A DNA stretch of 64,000 nucleotides, taken from contig QCXZ01000003.1 in the NCBI GenBank assembly GCA_025024175.1, forward strand, positions 21,782,392 through 21,846,391, written 5' to 3'. Origin of the DNA: Rhyzopertha dominica (taxonomy: Eukaryota > Arthropoda > Insecta > Coleoptera > Bostrichidae). The notes beneath the pieces were generated by a model. That model was given only the letters and a program-made list of their open reading frames with translations. It was not told where the DNA came from and did no database searches. Made by a program: the position numbers and the translations under genes. This document shows positions 24,798 through 34,718 of this stretch, one piece after another (the first letter of the stretch is position 1; every line of letters begins with the position of its first letter).

Positions 24798-25013
24798 AAA
24801 ACTAATTTTTGGCTTGCAAAAACCACAAAATCTGAATATGAATGTTTACTAGGGTTTTTGCAGAACAATAAAGTATCGCTAACGGGTAAAACTGTCCCAA
24901 GTGAACAGAAAAAATTAATGATTTATGGAAGCAATTTGCTGCAGAAGTGAACAGCAAATCAATGGGGCCACCAAAAACTCCAGAAAAGTGGTAAAAAGTA
25001 CGACTGAAAGGTT
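24798..25013 (+). pseudogene. Zeste-like Myb/SANT DNA-binding domain fragment
   Basis: The frame reads TNFWLAKTTKSEYECLLGFL then QNNKVSLTGKTVPSEQKK; after a frame change it continues WKQFAAEVNSKSMGPPKTPE then KW, a stop where tryptophan is usual, and KVRLKG. This is the pattern of the Myb/SANT-like domain in zeste-type and Harbinger-associated insect proteins. One frameshift near 24,920 and one in-frame stop disable it. No start exon or downstream domain was found. Confidence 0.7.
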
Positions 25014-25015
25014 AT

Positions 25016-25876
25016 GTTTTTTAAGTAACTTGTAATTTTGTAAACACTTTTAGTTTCAACTTATTTAACAGTATTAATTGCACAGACTAATTGTTTATTC
25101 TTACCTTTCATTATTAATATTCAAACGTTCTAATAGATGTAGGTTTATGTATGCACTAAAAATGTCATTATAGATTGCTAAAGCCATTTTATTACCAGAA
25201 TTTTAATAATTGAACTATACACGAATGTCAGACGGCTGCTTTAGGTTATAAAACAAAAAAAATAAAAAAAAACAATTTCAGTGAAAAGAAATGATTGAGA
25301 GTATGAGCAAAGATCCCATGTTACTTCTAAAACGACTTCCGCGCTATCCACTACTTAACATGGATGAAACCTGTTACAAACGTCACTATAACATGGCATT
25401 TAACATGACAGAGAGATACGTATTACCAAAACCGCAACGCCATGTTAAATAACAGATAACATCCATGTTAAATAACACAAGGGTGATACATCATAGGCCA
25501 GATTATCCCTCTAATGAATTTTGACATATCGTGTGAAGCCCAGCTGTTATTAGACAATAGACAAACAAGAATAGATTGTTTCTAGCGTATGCTTTAAAGT
25601 TGCACGCTGCGTATTTAAAAAATTCTAAGTGCAAAAGCATCGATGAATGAGTTTATCGATCCAAAATGCCCATCCCTATGAAGTTCAAGTCGTATCTGCA
25701 TCGTGGATATGGCAACCCTGACCGTTTTTGTTTTCATCATACGTAAGTCGTAAGTCTAAATTCGCTAATTTAAATAAAGAAACAAAGGGATTATATAAAT
25801 TCAATTATATACATACATCAAATCAAACATTCTTTTGTTAATACGATGATATAGACTCGTAAGACTATTGTTTAAA
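25016..25876. other. Region upstream of STX17
   Basis: Presumed STX17 promoter and 5' untranslated region. CATGTTAAATAACA occurs twice near 25,440-25,480 as a small direct repeat. No coding sequence recognised. Confidence 0.5.
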
Positions 25877-28800
25877 ATGAGTACTGTGCCAGGTATTTCA
25901 CGAAAGCCACTGAGAATTTTGGAGGTGCCTATTAATAAAATTGGGGAAGACGTTATTCCCTATTATCAATGCAATTTAGAAGAATACAAAGTTAGTTTCC
26001 GCAAGGTAAGCAAGGATGGGACAAATGTATTATTGTATGTATAACAATGTTTGTTTTGTTTTTCATTGATAGTTAATAGCAACTGATGTGGCTAGGTTAA
26101 AGCATGAAGTGAATAATAAGAAAAACACAGTTCGAAAGCTAAGAGACCTTTTTAATGAATTGGATACGTTGCGAGCTCAAGCAGAATCGGAAGACCTAGA
26201 TGCATTTGATGAGAAAACATTGCCATTACGAAAAATTATTTTAGGACTCCTAAGCGAATATCAAGGTAAAGTACACATGTGTATCAGTATTATTTACAAA
26301 AATTTCATGTGAAAGTACTTATCATCATTATTTATACATATTTACACATAATAGATGCCTATACTCTCAGTGGAGTTACGTCGCTTCTTTTGAAACTCAC
26401 TAAATAATTTTTCTTAGCTGGATCTGTTCTGATTTCACTTTAGGTTTCAAATATTCTCATTCACTCTCACTACAGCTCTGTATATCACTAGCTACCTCCA
26501 TCCCACAACTATCGTTGCCCAAAAATCTTTTTCCACCTCATTTTGCCATCGTGCTTTGAGTCTTCTATGTATTCTTTGTTCCACATTCCACTTGGCTATC
26601 CTTCTGACTTAAGTTGTTCTAGTATTGCTAAATTTGTTCTTCCATATTGATTTTCACATAAATTTACCAGTTCACATATTGCACACATTATTTTGCGCTC
26701 CTGTATCTGAAGTGTCCTTTGGTCTTTTTGTGTCATCGTCATAGTGTCTGATGCATAACGTCACAATAGACCTTATTATCCTTTTTTCTACTTGCACTGT
26801 GTGTGCTTGCGTAATGACTGGCATGTAATTTTTTTAATAATATTACAGTTTCGAATTAAGTATTATGTTCATAGAATGTTATCCCATGTCAGTTATTAAT
26901 TGTTAGAAATATCACAAGAAATGGTTAAAGTTGGTACAATATTATCATGAAAGTGCAGACTTTTAGTTGATGCTTTCGCCTTTCGAAAGGTATTTAGATT
27001 ATATCTAAATAACATTAAATTAGAATTAAAAAGTGCCAATTATTGTAAGCAGTGGCAAGTGATTACATCCGATGAACCCCATTTTCCAAGTCGATCTGAC
27101 GTTTGTAAATATTGTGTTGTGACTGTCATTTACTGCTATACCTCTAGAAAATATATTCCTTGTGAATAGCTGTGATTTTCTTATTTTTGGGGAAATTTAT
27201 TTTTTTCAATGGGGTTGTAGCCCTCGATCACAAATCGTTATTGCAACACATTTGTAGGTTTTCCTAGACTCAATGAAGTGAGATACTAGCAACAAAAAAT
27301 ATTTCTAATGTTATATTGTCTTATTTTCGCCCTCTAAAGTTTTCCGCCAAATTCAAATATTGCTAGCAACGTCACTTGACCCGGTTAGAGTGGGGGAGTG
27401 TGGTGGGATCGCATTTCGCCACGGTAAACCTACCGTGATTTCGCGTTTGACTCATAGAAGAGACATCTGGTCAGTGTTGCCAACTTGACGGATAAAATTC
27501 TCGCCCAAGGGAAAAACACGTTTTAGCAGTAAGCGAATATTTTAACGGAATAAGAAGGTCTTTAATTAATATTAACTGTTTCACTTTAGCGTATAAATAT
27601 GGGAAACTTAGATATGAAGTATCTACAATCGATTTATTTATGCTAGGTGACTCGATGATTACTGTATTCCTTGCCTGGGAAATATTATATTTCCTGCTTT
27701 TTTACCTACCAATCCAAAATTTTACCAACGTCTCACTTGTGCTTGTGTGTTTCACGTTGCAGCTCAGATTGTCAAATGACGAAGATATTATTATCTTAAA
27801 CCAAGTAAAAAGCAACGAAACATATTTCTGGAAGGAACACGATGAGCTCGACAACGAAATTTTTAACGTTATAGCATAATATGTAGAAAAATAATAATTA
27901 TTTATGTAAAATAAATAATAAATCCCCTTGTATATCAACAGATTACCCTGTCTTAAAAATTTTAGCGGATTCGATACGCCAATCTAGCGGAATTTCTATC
28001 AGCCCCAGTGGCAACACTGTACAGATAGACAGAACAGATGATCTGTTTGTTTACATTTGCGTTTGGCTTGGTTTTTCGAGGAGGATTTATATTTTTGCCT
28101 CTAGTTTCTTTAACACAAGCGACTTGCTGTTAGTGCTTCACACCACAATTTTCGTCTTGATTTTTCTTCGGGTACAATTAAAAATTTCTTCTCTAGAGCA
28201 ACAATATTAGTATTTGTGCATGTTGACACAAAACATTTCCTTTCAGCAGCCATTTCGTCTGCATTTTGAACGATATAATCGTGATCGATAAACAAAAGCA
28301 AACAACACGAGCATTACTGAGAGGTTATGAATGACGCTCGTCGTCCGTTCGTCGGCAGTTGACAGCGAAAAACACGCACAGGCAACTGGAACGCTGAAAA
28401 TTATCGTGCTCTGGCAACAACACACAACTGCTGCCAATCACAAGCGGCAGGGTCAACCTACGTCACACATTCAAATATTTAAGCTTTACCATTTTTTTAC
28501 GTTTATCTAAGCGCTTTGGAAAATAAATGAATACACAGGGGTCTATTATTTTTTATGTAGATTCATATTCTGCAATAAAAAAAATATGGTCTACAACCCC
28601 ATTGTGTACCTGAATGTATTTGTTTAATTAGAATTTTGTTAGATTTAGACGATTTAGATGATCTTTACACATAATTTTCAAGTGCTAGTGATGTGAGCTT
28701 AGTCATATGACACCATCATGTCACAGTCATTTTCCATTATGATACCAAAATGACAGAAACATTAGCTTAAGTCTTTGAATATAAAACTGACAGGAGGGAG

Positions 28801-31800
28801 CATTGTGCATCTTTATGCACATATAGGTGGTGAGGGAAACGGCCATGTTGAAGCTCCATTATTTTGATTGTTCGTAGCCATCAGCTGCTCTTGTCAACAG
28901 CTTAGATGTCAGCTTTATATTCAAAGGCTTTTCGTAGGGCACAACACATAAAAATATGGTTAGTTGCAAGTTTTGCGGTTGTTCCTTGACACCAATAAAT
29001 GAAAATTCAGGAGTAACATTTCACATGTAGGCGTTCTTAATACTAAATTAGTCAGACTCTTTTTTAAGATTACGAAGCAACAAATCACATGGTATGCATA
29101 GATGCAGTCATGAACCCATATAGACAACAAACTTCGTTTTTCGTAGCTGTACTCTAATTCACTTTGGTAATTCTTCATTAATTTAAGATATGGTAAATAT
29201 ATTTGATACAATAATTCATTGTCCCCTAGCCACTGCCAAAGCGGAAACAGTAGTTGGCCATATGCAAGCTCCATTCTGGTCCCACAAATCGAATCTTATG
29301 CTTCATCCTGTCAGTTTTATATTCAAAGGTTTAAGTTTAGGTCACATGAAAATGGCATATCATTTTCAATATTACAATGTCATTTTCATTATGATCATGT
29401 AAATTTCCATTATGACACTGTCATTTTTATTGTGATGGTCGCAGACTACTTCATTTCTGTGTGCTTAGCAATAGATTTGGGCAAAACGAATCATTTTGCT
29501 CAGTCAATTAATTGAATCATATACATATTAAAACTTGATTCAATGAATCGACCTTAGAGTCAAATACAAATGATTGTATTTGTAAATTCTGTTTTCCTTG
29601 TCTTATTGGTAAACATTGTTAAAAGTTCAGTAGATACAAAATTTATCTTGAAAGAAGGTATAACGTTCGTAATTGTTAAAATATTTAACTATATAACAAT
29701 ATAACAATATATGACTATAATATGACAATCAAATGTTACTAATGACCCCCATTTTACATCGCTGAGGGATATTCCTGTATGGAAGTGTCTGAAATGAAAT
29801 AGCATAATACATTATGAGCCTTTCCTGTACCCATCTTTTCCAATGTGTTTTGCACACCGATATTCCAATTTTGTAGTCAATAATGTTTTATAAATGGTGA
29901 GTCAAGAAATCTTATTAATCAAATCTGTTTAACCTTCATGTCCTTTTCTTTCCTTGTTGTGAATTCCATTGTGACCACTTAGAAACTCTACATGACATGC
30001 ATGACTCTCAATATGTTTCTATTAACTGGCAATGGATCCTATCAGTATAATGCTTGTTGTATTTAAAACCTACTAGGCAAACTCTACTGCTGGTGATAGT
30101 GACATATACGGCGAGTAAAATATTGTTGCATTTGAGAGTGGAGTGGCAGTGTGATCAACAGTCATGCGGTTTTTTTTCTATGGTGTTAGGGTTTTGGAGT
30201 CTTAACTTTTTTATTGCCCTTGTATTTTCCCAAAGCAGTGACAATAAACCACACCGAGAGTTGGCGGTGAGCTGATGATCAAATATCTCTTTAAGGACTA
30301 CTTCGAATGCATTGTTTTACCCGGTTTTACCAATGACGTCTCTGTATCAGTTATTTTTTATTGCTACTGTAGTGTTATTATTCTTCACTGTAGAACTTGA
30401 GAATACTGCCGCAGCTGTTATCAAATCACATCATCAGGAGGAAACACCTCCTGAGAACATAAACCCCTTTGAAGGAGCACAACGTTTACAAGTACAAGAA
30501 ACTGTAGAAGAACTAAAACTTAAAGAGAAGGAAAATGTATTGCATGAAGTTCAAAANCTNGAAGAAGATGTGCAAGNTTTACAAGGAATGTATTCACAAC
30601 TTCACCAGATGGTTGACGAACAAAAGGAAAATGTAAATGCTGTTGAGACAAACATTGAGACTACCAAAGTTAATGTAGATTCAGGAATGAAACAACTTTT
30701 GAAAGCAAGCAGGTAATAATACTAGTAATCATTGCAACTAACAAGAGCAAGGGAGGTGTTAAACCATTTAACCAAATACCTTAAAAAGAAAATAAAGTTG
30801 GAGTTGGAGCAAAGGAATGTATCCCTTATTGTGCATACTTCCAGTTACTAGTTGCCTACCAGCAATTTGTATTTACATTTCTTGGCGGTTGATATTTTTG
30901 TTCTCAATATAAATAAGCTAAATATAAACTTTTAAGCCTTTTGAGTAACCAAATTTGATAAGCGTGGTTTTAAGTTAAGCCTATTCCCTCATTTTGGATT
31001 TGGACAAAAAGTCTTTCATTCAAAATTATGTGAATTGTAAATTCTGAAGGGTAAATTATTATTTTAAACGACCATTAAATATTGTGTCTGTATGTAAATT
31101 AAGAGAATTTAAGACAAATGCAAAAACAAGAGCTACTGCTGAGAATTGAACCCAAAACTGCATGCACAACAAGTTGGGTCTACACCTTCTTATTCATATG
31201 TGTTCAAGAAGGCATCCACTCCTACATACAAACTTTATAACTTTTTTCTCAGTTAATTTTTATTTTAATATCAGTGAGTGAGAGGTTTTTCACTTCTCTT
31301 ATAAATTTACTAGTTTGAGTTCTCTAATTGGAGTGTGTAGTGTATAGTATAATGCCTATTCAAATTAGATTAGATTACAAATTGCATTTAAATGTTCACT
31401 TTTGCCTTTGAATATAGAAAAGCAAGTAATGAAAGTTTTTGCTTACTGGCCTAATTTCTTTTAACTATCCACTTAAAAAAATGTAATTGTAATTTTGTAT
31501 GCTCTTGTGGTATTATATGTTATGTCGTTGTCTGAATATTAATATTCAAACGATTATGTACATATCTAAATGTGAATTTTGCTGCATTCTACTGTTAGTA
31601 TCTATTCAGTATTTTTGAGATAATTATTGCTGATGTAAAGTTTTTTTTCTATTAACAGTAATAAGGAAATGTTTTTCACAAAAATATTAAGGTATTTTGA
31701 ATTAAATAAGCAATATTTTTGAATCAAAATGAATTAAATGAACTTCTTGAATAATTTTAGGAAAATAATCATTAACTAAATTAATGTTAGCATTATAGAA

Positions 31801-32164
31801 CGTCGATATTTGCTTCTCAGATCACATATATACTATGGCTTGCGGTGGCATATGTACCGATTTATTTCTTTTTCCCTTCTTTTAACTTGTAAAACACAAT
31901 TACAGATTAAAATCTGCAGCATATCCTATAACAGGAGCAATGTTTGGTGGTATGCTTGGTGGTCCTGTCGGCATGCTTGCTGGAATTAAAGTTGGATTAG
32001 CTGCTACTTTGGGCTTAGGAGTGATAGGTTATAGTGTTGGTAAATATACGAAGAAAATGGCTTTCATCGTAAATAGGAATGTTAGTGAACAGGATAATCA
32101 AGAATCAGTGACAGAAACTCTGGATAATCAACAAATTTCTTTAGCAGCAAAAAAGGACACATGA
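25877..32164 (+). CDS. STX17: Syntaxin-17, complete in four exons
   Basis: Qa-SNARE of the ER and autophagosome that pairs with SNAP29 and VAMP8-type partners for autophagosome-lysosome fusion (family knowledge). Exons 25877-26005, 26073-26265, 30394-30712, 31906-32164; GT-AG introns, phases join to 900 bp, 299 aa (human about 302). Residues 1-107 form the N-terminal helical part, including RLKHEVNNKKNTVRKLRDLF. The SNARE motif spans about 146-213, with the zero-layer glutamine at 184 in MVDEQKENV. The diagnostic C-terminal double hairpin is at about 218-259: YPITGAMFGGMLGGPVGMLA then GLAATLGLGVIGYSVGK, the glycine-zipper pair unique to syntaxin-17. A basic YTKK and a polar tail follow. Three N bases (30557, 30560, 30577) leave three residues undefined; copy 2 of the duplication resolves them. 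Intron 2 (4.1 kb) is full of transposon debris and contains the left edge of the 14.6-kb repeat. Confidence 0.94.
26370..26790 (-). pseudogene. LINE ORF2 C-terminal fragment in STX17 intron 2
   Basis: The minus strand gives TMTMTQKDQRTLQIQERKIM, a decayed form of the ETWTLTKxDExxLxxFExKxL segment found after the reverse transcriptase in non-LTR elements. YGRTNLAILEQLK follows and, in another frame, RIHRRLKARWQNEVEKDF, matching the usual GRPRxRWxDxVxxDL end. Stops and frame changes show it is dead. It is antisense to STX17. Confidence 0.65.
27763..27879 (+). pseudogene. SANT/Myb-like exon fragment
   Basis: A good acceptor (TTTCACGTTGCAG) precedes an open frame reading LRLSNDEDIIILNQVKSNET then YFWKEHDELDNEIFNVIA and a stop. 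The start resembles insect Myb/SANT-like domains of the form LRLTxEDDxxLLxxVxxxNPF, but the tryptophan-rich continuation is missing. It is probably a remnant of a transposase or of a transposon-derived gene. The same fragment is present in copy 2. Confidence 0.35.
28110..28253 (-). pseudogene. THAP-like domain fragment
   Basis: A 47-residue frame starts MAAERKCFVSTCTNTN and continues KKFLIVPEEKSRRKLWCEAL. The CxxxxC pair and the FxxVPxxxxxRxxW pattern match the first half of a THAP zinc finger. The C-terminal half with the CxxH pair is missing; it could lie in another exon or be lost. In copy 2 the last residues differ (LWSDAP instead of LWCEAL). Confidence 0.45.
28766..29335. repeat. Three-armed inverted repeat (CTTTGAATATAAAACTGACA)
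   Basis: CTTTGAATATAAAACTGACA followed by GGA at the left recurs inverted at 28,907-28,926 and, more fully, at 29,306-29,335. Sub-terminal CATTTTCCATTATGA-type sequences also recur inverted around it (about 28,730 and 29,410). Probably a nested or rearranged MITE inside STX17 intron 2; copy 2 has it too. Confidence 0.55.
30713..31905 (+). other. STX17 intron 3
   Basis: AT-rich intron with no coding content. It contains the empty target site (30,715-30,727) of the tRNA-bearing insert found in copy 2, and an imperfect palindrome at 31,526-31,552. Confidence 0.7.
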
Positions 32165-32304
32165 ATTATCATCTATTGTAAATGAATTTGATAGATTTTA
32201 TTTTTGTAAAATATTTATTTTAATAACGAAAATTTTTAATATTCATTAATGCAGCATTTTTTTGTCTTTAGGGATAATTGTCATGATAATTAACTTAAGA
32301 TTTT

Positions 32305-32310
32305 AATAAA
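32305..32310 (+). promoter_or_regulatory. STX17 polyadenylation signal (AATAAA)
   Basis: AATAAA about 140 nt after the STX17 stop codon, conserved in copy 2. Confidence 0.6.
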
Positions 32311-32649
32311 GTGAAATGTTAATTCTCGTTGTTAAACCTATTTATAATACAGTAAAATATATGGCTGATTCTAAAAGGAAGGGGTGCCATATTTACCTAT
32401 GAAAAAGTTAACTTTACCTTATAATATTTTGCTTAATTGTATTTGTTGTATATAGTGCAAGAACAGAAACATCGGCAGATTGTTTATGAACTGCTTTACT
32501 TTTTTTTATATACAGCAATCATTGCAGTGAAGGCACAAAGCATATATTATGATACAGCAAAATGCAAGAAAGAAAATCAAAACTGAACAGAAATTTGAAA
32601 AATAAATAAAGATATAAGTTAGCCAAAAATCATTGTCTTCTCCACTTTA

Positions 32650-33152
32650 TTAAATATTAATTAGCACAGCGCTTTTGGCCTTAAATGGCCATCATCAGTC
32701 CCTTATACAATTATTATGAAAAAATACAAACTATGGGGAAACAGATTAATTTTGATAGAATTAAAAAAATGAAAACAACTGTCTAGACTTTAAAGTTATC
32801 AGTGTAGGTTGCGCAGTTGCAGGAAGTCACCAACATTATGATTGAATATAGAACAGATTATTTAAGATGGTGAGTTAAAATTTTGAATTTCATTTAAAAC
32901 TGTAACACTTTGGTCATTTAAAATTTTGTAAATCTCTAAAATGTTTAATTTTGATGGTTTGTTGCAAAACATTTTTACATTATCCAAACTGGTAGAGTGC
33001 TTATTAAGCAATAAAAGGCTGGCCAAGGAGGAATTTGTCGTAACTACATCAGTATTGTTATATTTTTCAAATTGTTTGAGGTGTTCCTTAGTTATGCCTA
33101 TCAAAGATCTCCCAGTTTGTTCTACATAAATTGCAAGTAAATCTGTAAACAA
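32650..33152 (-). pseudogene. Penelope-like element 3' end with GIY-YIG endonuclease remnant
   Basis: The minus-strand frame has YVEQTGRSLIGITKEHLKQF, a decayed YIGQTxRSLKxRxxEHL block of the Penelope GIY-YIG endonuclease, followed by HSTSLDNVKMF and KLNILEIYKIL, the usual C-terminal part. Downstream on the same strand comes the Penelope-type end motif GGACTGATGATGGCC then ATTTAAGGCCAAAAGCGC. The reverse transcriptase part is missing here, so the copy is 5'-truncated. Confidence 0.75.
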
Positions 33153-33465
33153 CAGAAAAATTTAAGGGTTGAATTTTATCGTTAGTCTACTCTAAGCGAC
33201 CTTAAATTTAGCCAAATCGAATGTTAAACAATGAATTTAGCAAAACTCAAACTATGATAAGCTCAAAAACTTTTAAAAGGTAATGAAACTTGTGAAACAG
33301 TACTTAATTTAACAAATTGGGCACCTAATCTTATCTGTGTTGTAACTGTTCAGATCATATTGCAAGTTTATATTACATATTCCTATATCACATCCTCCTA
33401 TTGCATGATCATTAAAATGTTTCACTCTGAAAAAGATGATAAAAAAAATGTATGTCTTACACTTA

Positions 33466-33632
33466 AAGTCACTAGATAAAGTACTGCAATTCATTGTTCA
33501 TATTTTTGCACTAAAATGGCGGATGAAACCAAATAGGTTTCATCCCGTCTTCTACATAAACATTTAAATTTACTGCTGCTATTTTCCACTAAAATGGCGG
33601 ACAATTGCGGTACTTTATCTATCTAGTGACTT
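33466..33632. repeat. TA-flanked MITE with AAGTCACTAGATA termini
   Basis: Terminal inverted repeats of about 28 bp start AAGTCACTAGATA and continue AAGTACTGCAATT. Two direct copies of CACTAAAATGGCGGA lie inside. TA lies on each side. 167 bp, no coding capacity; conserved in copy 2. Confidence 0.8.
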
Positions 33633-33797
33633 TACCTACACTAGTAAATTGCCGCCATCTACCGGTGGGGTTTGGAACCTCTACCAAACAGGACCAGTAT
33701 TTTTATAGGATGACAGATGGCAAAGATTGTTATCCTTCTAAGTATAGTTATCTGTAGTTGCATCTTACAGAAAACTACATTTTACTCGATTACTTAA

Positions 33798-34714
33798 GAG
33801 GGGCATTTACTTGGAGCGATCGGGCAGAAATGTAAATTATGCAACCCATATTACCCGCGGGACATGGGACGTAAGAGGGTAGCCGNTAGGTTGACATCGC
33901 GCAAAGATCGTACGAGCAACAGACGGGCTAAACTAATATTCCGAAAATTGCTGACTGTAGGGTGCGCACAAAAAAGTAAGCATGATATTAGTAACTTACT
34001 ATGAAATTATACCAGGTTATTCAAAATATGGAATAACCCATTTATTTCTGTAAATATGAACTATATAACATTTCATTCTAACTGCATGATTTCTGTAGGA
34101 ACTTTTATATCAATTTTCTTTCCGCCTCCCCATTGCTTCGGCAGACAGTAAATTAATGTGAAAGAGCTTTTAACATTAAACTTGTCCCGTGTAATTACTA
34201 ATTAGACATACAATCTTAGAAATCCAGTCATATCGGAATAGATCGTATACCGCTCGATCATTCCCGACAGGATTGTATCTTAGGCTCACTGTTCAGTGGA
34301 TACCACGCGACGGACCTGGTGGGGATGGGCATTCGCATTTCGCTCTCATGACGGACTCGTGCGAAAGGGTTTGCGGTTTTAGATTTTTTGAATGTTTTTA
34401 CTCATTTAACGTGCTCATGTTTTTGGTAGTGTACAAAGAAATATGTAGCTACAACGTGGAGTTCGATTTTTTCGTTTATGTGCCTTAGTTTTCGAGAAAT
34501 AGCTCGCCAAAAATACGCATTTTTAAGCAAAATATAACAACAAATATTTACATTACTGTAACAAATTCAGAAAAAACTCGAACTCTACGTTGTAGCTACA
34601 TCTTTTGTCATTGCCATGTCGAAATTTCACTCCGAAAAAGTTTCGAATAACTCGGTAAAATGTAAAACGGTAGGTGCTTAAAATGACCCGATTCGCTCTA
34701 GGTAAACGCCCCTC
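33798..34714. mobile_element. Non-autonomous TTAA-flanked element (piggyBac-like), copy 1 only
   Basis: A 917-bp insertion with inverted ends of about 28 bp (GAGGGGCATTTACTTGGAGC at the left, the complement of GAGGGGCGTTTACCTAGAGC at the right), flanked by TTAA at 33,794-33,797 and 34,715-34,718. Copy 2 has a single TTAA and no insert at the matching site (56,744-56,747), so both the boundaries and the target duplication are directly shown. TTAA duplication is the hallmark of the piggyBac superfamily. No transposase frame is present; an inner inverted repeat (GTAGCTACAACG / CGTTGTAGCTAC) lies near the right end. Confidence 0.88.
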
Positions 34715-34718
34715 TTAA

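Larger units (their letters stand above)
27207..28604. mobile_element. Possible DNA transposon flanked by CAATGGGGTTGTAG inverted repeats
   Basis: CAATGGGGTTGTAG begins the left end and its exact complement closes the right end, 1.4 kb apart. Between them lie a SANT-like exon fragment (plus) and a THAP-like open frame (minus), both kinds of domain common in transposases. I see no convincing target-site duplication, so the boundaries are tentative. The left repeat is absent from copy 2, where the homology starts 108 bp further in. Confidence 0.35.

Noticed and set aside
27640..27879. 79-codon open frame starting MLGDSMITVF as a complete small gene
   Set aside because: The first 41 codons read through a polypyrimidine tract and acceptor; only the part after TTGCAG has a plausible domain pattern.
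28960..29274. A plus-strand start reading MVSCKFCGCSLTPINENSGV, briefly read as a THAP N-terminus
   Set aside because: The frame stops after about 24 residues and the continuation in any frame lacks the tryptophan and CxxH pattern.
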